Source: an uncultured Aquimarina sp. (GTDB lineage: Bacteria; Bacteroidota; Bacteroidia; Flavobacteriales; Flavobacteriaceae). From it: DNA of 64,000 bases. A program made the translations under genes and the position numbers. Under the pieces are notes generated by a model. It did no database searches, was not told where the DNA came from, and saw only the letters and a list, made by a program, of their open reading frames with translations. How positions within the stretch are numbered: position 1 is the stretch's first letter; every line of letters starts with the position of its first letter. The stretch lies in NCBI RefSeq assembly GCF_947496855.1, contig NZ_CANMED010000005.1:186001-250000 (forward strand). The letters are read 5' to 3'. This document shows positions 53,916 through 63,419 of the stretch, one piece after another.

Positions 53916-55391
53916 ATGAAAAAAATTTATATCCTGTTTCTGATGACAATTTTAATGTCATCGGAATACGTTATTTCTCAAGAAAATTGTCCGGGTAATT
54001 GGTTAACTGTAAACGGCAACAAATTATTAGATGCTGACGGAAATGAAGTAATACTAGCCGGTGTTAACTGGTTCGGATTCGAAACACAACTCAGTAGTTT
54101 TCACGGGATCTGGTCTAGAGATCACAAAAGTGTATTACAACAGTCCAAAGATCTTGGCTTTAATTGCTTTAGAATACCTTGGCATAACATGATGTTAAGA
54201 GATGGTGCTTCTATAAACATCAATTCTTATGGCTCTGATCCTTATAGTGGAGTAACACCTATGAATGAAGAAGAATCAACTTTTACAACTCCATTAGAGC
54301 TATTAGATAGAGTTGTAAGTTGGTGCCAAGAGAATGATATGAAAATAATTCTGGATTGTCATTCTAGAAATCCTGATGCATATCTGGTTGAAAAATTATG
54401 GTATACAGATAATGTTCCAGAACAACAATGGATTGATGACTGGGTATTTTTAGCAGATCGTTATAAAGAGTACGATGCAGTTATCGGAATGGATATTAAT
54501 AATGAACCAAATGGTAAAATTGATAATCCAGAAGGTGCTAGATGGGGAACCAATGACGCGTTCGACTGGCGCTTAGCAGCCGAAAAGTGTGGTAATGCTA
54601 TCTTAGATGTAAATCCAAATGTATTAATTATGGTTGAAGGGATTGAAGCATATACAAAACCCGATGGTACAGAAACATCGTATTGGTGGGGAGGAAATCT
54701 GCAAGGAGCCAGAGATTATCCTATTACTTTAAGTAATCCAAATAAATTGATGTATTCACCTCACGAATATGGCCCTACAGTTTTTGAACAGGAATGGTTT
54801 TCGGCACCAGATTTTCCGGACAATATGCCTGGAATCTGGGAAGAACAATTTAACTTCTTAAATACAAACGGAACTTCTCCTCTGCTCGTTGGGGAATTAG
54901 GGATTAAAGGCCAAGGAGGACTAGATGAAATCTGGTTTGCCAAGTTTATAGACTTTATCAAAGAAAAAAAATTACACTTTACCTTTTGGGCATTAAATCC
55001 TAATTCTGGTGATACTGGAGGTATTTTGGCGGATGATTGGAGTACTGTAGTACAATGGAAAATGGATTATTTACAGCCAATTTTATCAAATCCAATCCCT
55101 AACTGCTCTGCAGGCAATGTATTAAGTGTAGATGATCTTTCTGATATTTCCTTTAGTATTTACCCTAATCCGGCATCCCAAACGTTAAACTTTAATTTTA
55201 AAGAAGGAACTATTGCATCGATAGGTATTTACGATCTTAACGGAAGAGAAGTAAACATATTTGATGATAAAGTATTATCTTCTAACAGCTACGCATATGA
55301 TGTTTCTCAACTAGCTGCTGGGATATATCTGTCTAAGATTACGCTTACAAATTCGAAAGAGACATTCACAAAAAAAATAATTATTCAATAA
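53916..55391 (+). CDS. T9SS-secreted glycoside hydrolase family 5 (cellulase-like)
   Basis: The 491-residue protein has a signal peptide (ending near EYVISQ), a GH5 TIM barrel with acid/base Glu197 (MDINNEPNG) and nucleophile Glu327 (LLVGELGIKG), and a C-terminal T9SS type A sorting domain (ISFSIYPNPASQTLNF, ending KIIIQ). The likely substrates are cellulose or other beta-glucans. Export by Sec then T9SS puts it on the cell surface or outside. It is a single gene with a terminator at 55413-55444. Confidence 0.93.
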   Translation: MKKIYILFLMTILMSSEYVISQENCPGNWLTVNGNKLLDADGNEVILAGVNWFGFETQLSSFHGIWSRDHKSVLQQSKDLGFNCFRIPWHNMMLRDGASININSYGSDPYSGVTPMNEEESTFTTPLELLDRVVSWCQENDMKIILDCHSRNPDAYLVEKLWYTDNVPEQQWIDDWVFLADRYKEYDAVIGMDINNEPNGKIDNPEGARWGTNDAFDWRLAAEKCGNAILDVNPNVLIMVEGIEAYTKPDGTETSYWWGGNLQGARDYPITLSNPNKLMYSPHEYGPTVFEQEWFSAPDFPDNMPGIWEEQFNFLNTNGTSPLLVGELGIKGQGGLDEIWFAKFIDFIKEKKLHFTFWALNPNSGDTGGILADDWSTVVQWKMDYLQPILSNPIPNCSAGNVLSVDDLSDISFSIYPNPASQTLNFNFKEGTIASIGIYDLNGREVNIFDDKVLSSNSYAYDVSQLAAGIYLSKITLTNSKETFTKKIIIQ

Positions 55392-55412
55392 TAGATTCTG
55401 CTAAGCTAATGT

Positions 55413-55444
55413 AAAAGCAACTAGTCTAGTGACTAGTTGCTTTT
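55413..55444 (+). terminator. Intrinsic terminator after GH5 gene
   Basis: AAAAGCAACTAGT and ACTAGTTGCTTTT form a 13-bp stem with loop CTAGTG, followed by TTT. Confidence 0.9.
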
Positions 55445-55536
55445 TTTGATTATAACACTTAAAAAAGAGTATGCATAGAAACCGTTTACAAACGATTAAA
55501 TCGGATTATTGTATATTGCTTAGTAAATAAAACGCT

Positions 55537-55887
55537 ATGCAAAAAGACTGTCCGGAATGTGGTGAAAAAATTATCGGTCGAGCCGATAAAAAGTTCTGTA
55601 GTGATTACTGCAGAAATGCTTTTAACAACAAAATCAATAAGGATAGTAAGAACCTAGTAAGAAATATTAATAATCGCCTCAGAAAAAACTATAGGATACT
55701 AGAAGAACTTAATCCCAACGAAAAAACAAGGACTACCAAATCAAAACTAATTGCTAAAGGCTTTGATTTTCAACATTTCACCAGCATTTATACTACCAAA
55801 GTAGGTACGATATATTATTTTGTATATGACCAAGGGTATCTTCCACTAGAAAACGAGTATTACGCCTTAGTTAAAAGAAATAGCTAG
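55537..55887 (+). CDS. Zinc-ribbon protein (DUF2116-like)
   Basis: The 116-residue protein has an N-terminal four-cysteine zinc ribbon (CPECGEKIIGRADKKFCSDYC) and a helical middle with a tail rich in Tyr and Phe. It probably binds zinc and may act in DNA or protein interaction, but no function is assigned. It is 1 nt upstream of the GIDE-domain gene and surely cotranscribed with it. Confidence 0.75.
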   Translation: MQKDCPECGEKIIGRADKKFCSDYCRNAFNNKINKDSKNLVRNINNRLRKNYRILEELNPNEKTRTTKSKLIAKGFDFQHFTSIYTTKVGTIYYFVYDQGYLPLENEYYALVKRNS

Positions 55888-55888
55888 T

Positions 55889-56602
55889 ATGTCACGTAAT
55901 CTAATTCCTTTTCAAATAAATTCTAACGGCTATTTTTTAATAATGATCTTTATATTAATCATTGTTATAGCAATCTTTATTGGATATTATTTTAGCCATA
56001 AAAACAGAGTTCTCCGAAAATTAAAACAAGCTAACATAAAAAGAATTCAGCTTGTCAAGGATAAAGAATACATTAAAGTAATTGGGAAAGTACAGAACAT
56101 TAAAGAACCTCTCATTTCACCTATAGGAAAAAGAAAATGTGCCTATTATCAGATTATAGTTGAAGAAAAGCACAGTGGTAAAAATAAATCTTGGCATACC
56201 ATTATAAAAGAAGACAAAGCAGTAAATTTTATAATAGAGTCTTCTGGAGAAAGAGCTATAGTTTTAGTAGATACATCTCCAAAAACTAAAATGGTTTATT
56301 TAGTTAAGGATGTAAAACACGTATCAGGAACCTGGAACGATCCTCCTAAATACTTAGAAACATATCTACAATCACACGGTAAAGATAGTACCGGATTATT
56401 TGGTTTTAACAAAAGCATACGTTATCGAGAAGGAGTTATTGAAATAGGAGAAAAAATCACATTATTGGGAACAGGACATTGGAAGGAGTCCGATCATACT
56501 CTCGATCGATACTCTTCTAAAAGTTTATACATATCCGGTGATAGTGAAAACAAACTAATCATTACAGATGATCCTAAGTCACAAGAATTAAAAAAGAAAT
56601 AA
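55889..56602 (+). CDS. GIDE-domain membrane protein
   Basis: The 237-residue protein has one N-terminal transmembrane helix (about residues 15-35) and a domain like the eukaryotic MULAN/GIDE region. Blocks are GKVQNIKEPLISPIGKRKCAYY and IRYREGVIEIGEKITLLGTG. The RING finger of the eukaryotic ubiquitin ligases is absent. Bacterial relatives have no established function. It is in an operon with the zinc-ribbon gene and convergent with the CBS gene. Confidence 0.78.
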   Translation: MSRNLIPFQINSNGYFLIMIFILIIVIAIFIGYYFSHKNRVLRKLKQANIKRIQLVKDKEYIKVIGKVQNIKEPLISPIGKRKCAYYQIIVEEKHSGKNKSWHTIIKEDKAVNFIIESSGERAIVLVDTSPKTKMVYLVKDVKHVSGTWNDPPKYLETYLQSHGKDSTGLFGFNKSIRYREGVIEIGEKITLLGTGHWKESDHTLDRYSSKSLYISGDSENKLIITDDPKSQELKKK

Positions 56603-56605
56603 AAC

Positions 56606-57076
56606 CTATTTATCTCTCCAATTCTGGCTATTCATTTTTAGGGCTGCTTTCATTACATCTTTTTGACTGATCTGTCCTACTAACTTGCCATCTTCTAAAA
56701 TTGGAAATCGTCTTCTTTTAGTTTCTAAAAACTTATTTGCAGCGTCAAAAATGCTAATGTTCCCATCAATAGTTTCTACATTTTTCACCATAAACCTTTC
56801 TACATTGGCATCATCAATAGGCATGTTATAGTAACGACTTTCATTTAATTGTTTGATACAATCTCCCTCAGAAATAATTCCTAATAATTCATTTTGCTCA
56901 TTAACAACTGGACCACCCGAAATTTTGTTTTTTACTAATGACTCCATTACTTCCAAAACAGACTGTTTCGGAGAAAAAGTAATCAAATTTCTGGACATAT
57001 AATCCGAAACCTTAATCGGTGTATTATCCTGTTTTTTTACCTTAGATCTAGCGCCCTGAAAACTTATAATTCCCAT
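56606..57076 (-). CDS. CBS-domain pair protein
   Basis: The 156-residue protein carries two CBS domains: YMSRNLITFSPKQSVLEVMESL with NELLGIISEGDCI, and MVKNVETIDGNISIFDAANKF with DGKLVGQISQKDVM. Such pairs bind adenosyl ligands and sense energy state. The partner is not encoded next to it. It is a single gene convergent with the GIDE gene (3 nt between stops). Confidence 0.92.
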   Translation of the reverse strand: MGIISFQGARSKVKKQDNTPIKVSDYMSRNLITFSPKQSVLEVMESLVKNKISGGPVVNEQNELLGIISEGDCIKQLNESRYYNMPIDDANVERFMVKNVETIDGNISIFDAANKFLETKRRRFPILEDGKLVGQISQKDVMKAALKMNSQNWRDK

Positions 57077-57387
57077 AATAATAGTGATTTAGTGAATCTT
57101 AAATATAGTCATTTTGTATTACTTATTAAGTGAATTTTTAACATTTATAATGGTAAAATCTTATTTTATTACCTTTATCACAACCAATAAAATAGATAAA
57201 TATTAGTTATTAGTAAAAAAACTAACGCTCGTGACAGTTATCTTAATAGATATTAAATAAATGAGGCAAATAGGAATTAAATTGATAAAAGCGAGTTTAC
57301 TAACATTTCTTTTCCATGCTTCCATTTTTGCTATAAAATCTTTCCATATATCTCTTCATACAAACTAATGCAAACAACCAATAACTG
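57077..57387 (+). other. Intergenic region between CBS gene and M28 peptidase gene
   Basis: Only a 35-codon plus-strand frame (ATG 57261) with a signal-like hydrophobic stretch is visible, and it is too short and featureless to call. The promoter of the minus-strand CBS gene and of the M28 gene must lie here, but no exact -7 box was found. Confidence 0.45.
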
Positions 57388-59790
57388 ATGAAAAAAGTTC
57401 TTTCAGTACTCACTCTTATATTAATTGTTTTATCTGTTTGGTATACTTTTTATAGCAGTATGTCTCAACAAATTTCTGGTCTCAATACTCCTGAACAAGA
57501 ATTTTCCACTTTGAGAGCACTAGAACATGTCAAAAAAATCTCCGAAAAACCCCATTACTTAGGTAGTCCAGCACACTCCGAAGTAAAGGATTATATTATA
57601 GAAGAGCTCAAAAAACTAGGCTTGTCACCAAAAATTCAGGAAGGTTTTTCTATCGGCGATAAGGGTAGTATGAGCAAACCTCAAAATGTGATTGCTAAAA
57701 TCAAAGGCACATCAGAAGAAGGTAAAGCATTACTCCTTCTCTCACATTATGACAGTAGTCAACATTCTTCTTATGGAGCAAGTGATGCGGGAAGTGGAGT
57801 TGCGACTATTTTAGAAGGTATTAGAGCATATATAACTCAAAACAAAACTCCTAAAAATGATATTATCATATGTATTACGGATGGAGAAGAGTTAGGTCTA
57901 AATGGAGCTAATTTATTCGTATCAGAACATCCATGGATGAAAAATGTAGGTCTTGTGCTAAATTTTGAAGCTAGAGGAAGTGGAGGAAACTCCTATATGC
58001 TGATGGAAACCAACGGCAAGAATGGTAAAATGATTGAAGAATTTATAAAAGCAGATCCTCAATTTCCTGTAACAAATTCACTAGCCTATAGTATTTATAA
58101 ATTATTACCTAACGACACTGATTTGACCGTTTTTAGGAGACACGGAGATATTGAGGGATATAATTTTGCTTTTATTGATGATCACTTTGATTATCATACC
58201 GCTAATGACACCTGGCAAAATCTAGATCTTAATACACTACAACATCAAGGTAGTTATTTAATGCCTTTATTAAGCTATTTTTCTAATTCTGATATTACAA
58301 ATCTGAAATCAGAAGAAGACTTTTTATATTTTAACGCTCCAATATTTAAAGTTATTAAATATCCTTTTAGCTGGATTTATCCATTACTTGGTTTAGCAGT
58401 TTTCCTGTTTATAGGTTTCATAGTGTATGGAAAAGCTAGATTTCGTATTAAATTAGGAGAAATTGGAAGTGGGTTTTTAGCATTTCTTATTTCTGTAGGT
58501 TTAGCAGGGGGTCTAGGTTTTGGGCTTTGGAAATTAGCATTGATCATTTATCCAGAATACAATGATATTTTGCACGGTTTTCCATATAATGGATATTACT
58601 ACATAGCGGGAGCTGTATTAATTGCTATAGCCGCTTTCTTTAAAGTATATAGTGTTTTTGATAATGAAGAGGAGTTGCCTAGTATATTGGTAGCACCCTT
58701 GTTTTTTTGGATAGTAATTTGTGGAGGTGCTGCTGTTTATTTAGAAGGTGCCAGTTATTTTATTATACCAGTACTACTCTGCCTTTTATGTCAGTTTGTA
58801 TTGATTAATCAGAAAAGACCATTCCCGATATTAATGCTCATTTTATGCCTTCCTGCTATTTTTATGATTGTACCGTTTATCGCTACTTTTCCAGTTGCTT
58901 TAGGATTAAGAATAACTTTTGCCTCATCAGTATTAACAGTTTTACTTTGTACGCTCTTACTGCCTGTAGTTGGTTTTTATACTAAAAAAAGCATGTTAGG
59001 GACTATAGTTTTCATATTAGCATTGGTATGTCTTGGAGCATCTCACTTTAAATCTGATTTTACGGAAGAAAGACAAAAACCGAATAGTTTAGTATACATA
59101 GTGCATGAAGATCAAAATAAAGCCTATTGGGCATCTTATGACCATACTTTAGATTCATGGACTAAGAATTATATCGATCGCCTTAAAAACCTAGCTAAAG
59201 ATTGGAATCAAAATACTATAGAAAGTAAATATAGTAATGCTTTCAACTATGTGAATAATGCTCCCATGAAAGATATTAAGTCTATAAAAGTTGAAACCTC
59301 TTTTGATAGTATACAGGGAGATAAAAGAATACTGGATATTTGCTTACGTCCTCAACGTGATATTAGCAGAATCGATTTGTTTATGCGTAAGTCTTTTAAT
59401 TTTAAAAGTTTATTGGCAAATGGAGTTGCTCCAAAAAATGTAACAGATAAAGATGGATCTGTATACAATGCCTTCACTAATCGTTGGAGTAACCGTTTAT
59501 TGACATATCACCTAAGAGATAATGAACCTTTAGAATTAAGAATGCAATTCCATAAGGATTCTGTGCCAGAAATTGTTATATATGAATCTTCATATGACTT
59601 ACTAGAAAATGATCAGTTTTCTGTTCCAAAACGATCTGAAACGATGATTCCAAAACCCTTTGTACTTAATGATGCCATTACAATTAAGAAAACTTTGAGA
59701 TTCGAGTACACTGAAAAACTTCAGGATTCTACATCTTTGCAAACAGATCAATCTACAAATTTATCAAAAGATAATGAGCAAACAGATTAG
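57388..59790 (+). CDS. M28 family membrane metallopeptidase
   Basis: The 800-residue protein has an N-terminal anchor helix and an M28 aminopeptidase domain (about 40-310) with zinc ligands in LLSHYDSS, GASDAGSG and ITDGEELGL, and His in DDHFDYHTANDT. Seven or more hydrophobic helices follow (about 330-560), then a C-terminal soluble domain. The layout resembles the Fxna/ER-metallopeptidase type. It is predicted to cleave peptides on the outer face of the inner membrane. It overlaps the SDR gene by 17 nt. Confidence 0.88.
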   Translation: MKKVLSVLTLILIVLSVWYTFYSSMSQQISGLNTPEQEFSTLRALEHVKKISEKPHYLGSPAHSEVKDYIIEELKKLGLSPKIQEGFSIGDKGSMSKPQNVIAKIKGTSEEGKALLLLSHYDSSQHSSYGASDAGSGVATILEGIRAYITQNKTPKNDIIICITDGEELGLNGANLFVSEHPWMKNVGLVLNFEARGSGGNSYMLMETNGKNGKMIEEFIKADPQFPVTNSLAYSIYKLLPNDTDLTVFRRHGDIEGYNFAFIDDHFDYHTANDTWQNLDLNTLQHQGSYLMPLLSYFSNSDITNLKSEEDFLYFNAPIFKVIKYPFSWIYPLLGLAVFLFIGFIVYGKARFRIKLGEIGSGFLAFLISVGLAGGLGFGLWKLALIIYPEYNDILHGFPYNGYYYIAGAVLIAIAAFFKVYSVFDNEEELPSILVAPLFFWIVICGGAAVYLEGASYFIIPVLLCLLCQFVLINQKRPFPILMLILCLPAIFMIVPFIATFPVALGLRITFASSVLTVLLCTLLLPVVGFYTKKSMLGTIVFILALVCLGASHFKSDFTEERQKPNSLVYIVHEDQNKAYWASYDHTLDSWTKNYIDRLKNLAKDWNQNTIESKYSNAFNYVNNAPMKDIKSIKVETSFDSIQGDKRILDICLRPQRDISRIDLFMRKSFNFKSLLANGVAPKNVTDKDGSVYNAFTNRWSNRLLTYHLRDNEPLELRMQFHKDSVPEIVIYESSYDLLENDQFSVPKRSETMIPKPFVLNDAITIKKTLRFEYTEKLQDSTSLQTDQSTNLSKDNEQTD

Positions 59791-60595
59791 TATCCTGGGT
59801 ACAGGCTGGTTAGGTTTACCATTGGCAAAAACCTTACTCAAAGAAAAATATAGTATTAAAGGTTCTACAACCTCAGCGCATAAATTAACAAGTTTAAAAG
59901 AGCTAGGCCTTGATCCATATATAATAAACGTTACAGAAAACGGCTCCAAAGGCTCCATTGATTCTTATTTGGAAGGGAGTGAAATTCTTATTATCAACAT
60001 TCCTCCAGGCTTAAGAAAAAATCCAGAAAGCAACTTTGTGGGTAAAATTCAGCATTTAATTCCATTCATTGAGCAGTCAACTATCCAAAAAGTTCTTTTT
60101 ATAAGTTCTACATCAGTTTTTGCAGATCTCGAAGGCTTTCCTTTAATTACATCAGAAACGCATCCAAATGCCATTTCAAATGCAGGTAAACAATTAATAG
60201 AAACTGAACAAATCCTGCTGGATAATCAAAACTTTAAAACTACCATTCTTCGTTTTGCTGGTTTGTTTGATACTAGAAGACATCCAGCAAGTATGCTTTC
60301 GAAAAGAAAAAATATCAAAAATCCGCTTGCGCCAGTAAATCTAATTCATAGAGAAGATTGTATAGGTATTATTAAAAAAATAATAGAAACTGATAGCTGG
60401 AATGATGCTTTTAACGGATCTTATCCAGAGCATCCAGAAAAAGCTAAATATTACAGTGCTATATGTGAGGAAATGGAACTTTCAATTCCGAATTATAACT
60501 ATGAAGTTCCTTCAAAAGGGAAGATTATTGATTCAAAAAAGATTTTAGAAATTTTAGGGTACAATTTCGAGATAGACTTAAAATTAAAACTCTAA
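59774..60595 (+). CDS. NAD(P)-binding SDR-like oxidoreductase or epimerase
   Basis: The 273-residue protein begins with a Rossmann glycine-rich motif (ILGTGWLGLPLA). Recognisable strands include ILIINIPPG and VLFISSTSVFADLEG. It belongs to the atypical or extended SDR group annotated as NAD(P)-dependent epimerase/YeeD-like. The canonical YxxxK active site is not evident, so a catalytic role is uncertain. It overlaps the M28 gene by 17 nt in a different frame and ends in a terminator stem. Confidence 0.82.
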   Translation: MSKQISILGTGWLGLPLAKTLLKEKYSIKGSTTSAHKLTSLKELGLDPYIINVTENGSKGSIDSYLEGSEILIINIPPGLRKNPESNFVGKIQHLIPFIEQSTIQKVLFISSTSVFADLEGFPLITSETHPNAISNAGKQLIETEQILLDNQNFKTTILRFAGLFDTRRHPASMLSKRKNIKNPLAPVNLIHREDCIGIIKKIIETDSWNDAFNGSYPEHPEKAKYYSAICEEMELSIPNYNYEVPSKGKIIDSKKILEILGYNFEIDLKLKL

Positions 60596-60617
60596 ATCTT
60601 TTCAGATTTAGAGTTTT
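60586..60617. terminator. Bidirectional intrinsic terminator
   Basis: AAAACTCTAAATCT and AGATTTAGAGTTTT form a perfect 14-bp stem around TTTC. The left arm contains the SDR stop codon. It separates the plus-strand SDR gene from the convergent sdh operon. Confidence 0.9.
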
Positions 60618-60640
60618 AAAGTCATTTATATTTTAAAAAG

Positions 60641-61387
60641 TTACCCTTTCAAACTAGCTTTCATATACTCACGATTCATACGAGCAATATTCTCTAAAGA
60701 AATTCCTTTTGGACACTCAATCTCACAAGCTCCAGTATTGGTGCAGTTACCAAATCCTTCTTCATCCATCTGATTTACCATAGCCATCACACGCTCTGTC
60801 GCTTCCACTTGCCCTTGAGGCAATAATGAAAACTGTGACACCTTTGCCGAAGTAAATAACATCGCAGATGCATTTTTACAAGCAGCTACACAAGCACCGC
60901 AACCAATACAGGTTGCTGCATCCATTGCCTCATCAGCATCCTCTTTACGTATAGGAATTGCATTAGCATCAATAGTATTACCTGAAGTATTTACAGAAAT
61001 AAATCCTCCTGCTTGCTGTATACGATCAAAAGAACTTCTATCGATCATCAAATCCTTAACAACCGGAAATGCCTTTGCTCTAAATGGTTCGATAAAAATA
61101 GTATCTCCATCATTAAACTTACGCATATGTAATTGACAAGTAGTTACCAATCTATCTGGACCGTGAGGTTCTCCATTGATCTGTAAAGAACAAGATCCAC
61201 AAATACCTTCTCTACAATCGTGATCAAATACTACAGGTTCTTCTCCTTTAGTGATTAATTCTTCATTTAACACGTCTAGCATTTCTAAAAAAGACATATC
61301 CCCTTCAATTCCTGAGATTGGATAATCTACTATCTTTCCTTTTGATTGAGCATCTTTCTGACGCCATATTTTTAATGTAAGATTCAT
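60641..61387 (-). CDS. sdhB: Succinate dehydrogenase/fumarate reductase iron-sulfur subunit
   Basis: The 248-residue protein has all three cluster motifs: [2Fe-2S] CREGICGSC with a later Cys in TTCQLH, [4Fe-4S] [11 protein letters not shown], and [3Fe-4S] [12 protein letters not shown]. It passes electrons from SdhA flavin to the membrane subunit. It is the last gene of the sdhCAB operon, 6 nt after sdhA, with a terminator downstream. Confidence 0.97.
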   Translation of the reverse strand: MNLTLKIWRQKDAQSKGKIVDYPISGIEGDMSFLEMLDVLNEELITKGEEPVVFDHDCREGICGSCSLQINGEPHGPDRLVTTCQLHMRKFNDGDTIFIEPFRAKAFPVVKDLMIDRSSFDRIQQAGGFISVNTSGNTIDANAIPIRKEDADEAMDAATCIGCGACVAACKNASAMLFTSAKVSQFSLLPQGQVEATERVMAMVNQMDEEGFGNCTNTGACEIECPKGISLENIARMNREYMKASLKG

Positions 61388-61393
61388 AGCTTT

Positions 61394-63409
61394 TTATTTA
61401 TAAGAACGTGTTTTTAATTCAATGTTTTCATATACCAAATCTTCTTTATGAAGCACAGCATCTTTAGGTTCTCCTTTATACTCCCAAGCAGATACATACT
61501 TAAAGTTTTTATCATCCCGTAATGCTTCTCCTTTTTGTTCACCGGATTGCTCTACTGATTCTTCTCTAAAATGCCCTCCACAAGATTCATTACGATCCAA
61601 AGCATCTTTTGCAAATAACTCTCCTAATTCAAGAAAATCTGCTACTCTTCCTGCTTTTTCTAATTCTGGATTCATACTATTAGCAGCTCCAGGAACTTTT
61701 ACACTTTTCCAGAAATCTTCTCTCAAAGCAGCAATCTCATTAATTGCCTCTTTCAATTCTTTCTCATTACGAGACATTCCGCATTTATTCCACATGATCT
61801 TACCTAATTTCTTATGATAATAATCAACAGAATGTTCTCCTGATCCTCCCATTAGCTTTTCGATCCGATCTTTTACATCTTTCTCAGCTTGATCAAATTC
61901 AGGCGTATCTGTTGATATTTCACCAGTACGTATATCGTGCGATAAATAATCTCCAATAGTATATGGTAATACGAAATATCCATCTGCTAATCCTTGCATT
62001 AATGCAGATGCTCCCAATCTATTTGCTCCGTGGTCAGAGAAATTAGCTTCTCCTGCAGCATAACATCCAGGAACAGTAGTTTGTAGATTATAATCTACCC
62101 AAAGACCTCCCATTGTATAATGTACCGCAGGATAAATCATCATTGGTGTTTTGTACGGATTCTCATCCACAATTTTCTCATACATCTGGAATAAGTTACC
62201 ATATTTCTCTTCGATAACCTTTTCTCCAAATTCTAATATTTGTTCTGCCGTAGGGTTATGAATACCAGAAGTCAATGCTTTTTCTTTACCGTATCGCTGG
62301 ATAGCAGCAGCAAAATCAAGATACACAGCTTCTCCAGTTTTATTTACTCCAAAACCAGCATCACATCTTTCCTTAGCAGCTCTAGAAGCTACATCACGTG
62401 GCACTAAGTTCCCAAATGCCGGATAACGACGTTCTAAGTAATAATCTCTTTCCTCTTCGGATAACTGTATTGGTTTTAATTTACCGGCACGAATCGCTTC
62501 TGCATCTTCTATTCTTTTTGGCACCCAAATTCGACCATCATTACGCAAGGATTCAGACATCAATGTTAATTTAGACTGATGATCTCCCGATACTGGAATA
62601 CAAGTTGGGTGAATCTGCGTATAACAAGGGTTTGCGAAGAAAGCTCCTCTTCTGTGCGCTCTCCAAGAAGCCATCACATTACTTCCCATTGCATTGGTAC
62701 TTAAGAAAAATACATTTCCATATCCACCTGTTGCTAATACAACCGCGTGAGCAGAATGCCTCTCAATTTCTCCAGTAACTAAATTACGAGCAATAATTCC
62801 TCTTGCTTTTCCATCAACCTTCACAAGATCTAACATCTCATGACGATTAAAGGCTTTTATTTTCCCTCTATTAATCTGACGGTTCATTGCGGAATAAGCT
62901 CCAAGTAATAACTGCTGACCTGTTTGTCCTTTAGCATAAAAAGTACGAGATACTAATACCCCACCAAACGATCTATTATCTAATAATCCACCATATTCAC
63001 GCGCAAAAGGTACTCCTTGCGCCACACATTGATCAATAATATTTCCAGAAACCTCTGCTAATCTATATACATTTGCTTCTCTGGAACGATAATCTCCTCC
63101 TTTTACAGTATCATAAAAAAGACGATAATTAGAATCTCCGTCTCCCTGATAATTCTTCGCTGCATTGATTCCTCCTTGTGCTGCAATTGAGTGCGCACGA
63201 CGAGGAGAATCCTGATAACAAAATGTTTTTACATTATATCCAAGTTCTGCCAATGTAGCAGCAGCACTTCCTCCTGCTAATCCTGTACCAACAACTATAA
63301 TATCGATATTACGCTTATTGGCAGGGTTCACCAGGTTAATTGTATTTTTATGTTTTGTCCACTTATCTGCCAGTGGACCTTCTGGTATTTTAGAGTCTAA
63401 AATTGACAT
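61394..63409 (-). CDS. sdhA: Succinate dehydrogenase/fumarate reductase flavoprotein subunit
   Basis: The 671-residue protein has the FAD-binding [17 protein letters not shown] motif, the covalent-FAD region [15 protein letters not shown], and active-site blocks [14 protein letters not shown] and [15 protein letters not shown]. The length and sequence are of the Bacteroidota type-B enzyme. It oxidises succinate to fumarate in the TCA cycle. It lies 10 nt after sdhC and 6 nt before sdhB. Confidence 0.97.
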   Translation of the reverse strand: MSILDSKIPEGPLADKWTKHKNTINLVNPANKRNIDIIVVGTGLAGGSAAATLAELGYNVKTFCYQDSPRRAHSIAAQGGINAAKNYQGDGDSNYRLFYDTVKGGDYRSREANVYRLAEVSGNIIDQCVAQGVPFAREYGGLLDNRSFGGVLVSRTFYAKGQTGQQLLLGAYSAMNRQINRGKIKAFNRHEMLDLVKVDGKARGIIARNLVTGEIERHSAHAVVLATGGYGNVFFLSTNAMGSNVMASWRAHRRGAFFANPCYTQIHPTCIPVSGDHQSKLTLMSESLRNDGRIWVPKRIEDAEAIRAGKLKPIQLSEEERDYYLERRYPAFGNLVPRDVASRAAKERCDAGFGVNKTGEAVYLDFAAAIQRYGKEKALTSGIHNPTAEQILEFGEKVIEEKYGNLFQMYEKIVDENPYKTPMMIYPAVHYTMGGLWVDYNLQTTVPGCYAAGEANFSDHGANRLGASALMQGLADGYFVLPYTIGDYLSHDIRTGEISTDTPEFDQAEKDVKDRIEKLMGGSGEHSVDYYHKKLGKIMWNKCGMSRNEKELKEAINEIAALREDFWKSVKVPGAANSMNPELEKAGRVADFLELGELFAKDALDRNESCGGHFREESVEQSGEQKGEALRDDKNFKYVSAWEYKGEPKDAVLHKEDLVYENIELKTRSYK

Positions 63410-63419
63410 AATAGTGGTT

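Noticed and set aside
57261..57368. 35-codon frame with a hydrophobic stretch before the M28 gene
   Set aside because: A random AT-rich frame of this size is expected; no conserved leader, double glycine or terminator supports it.
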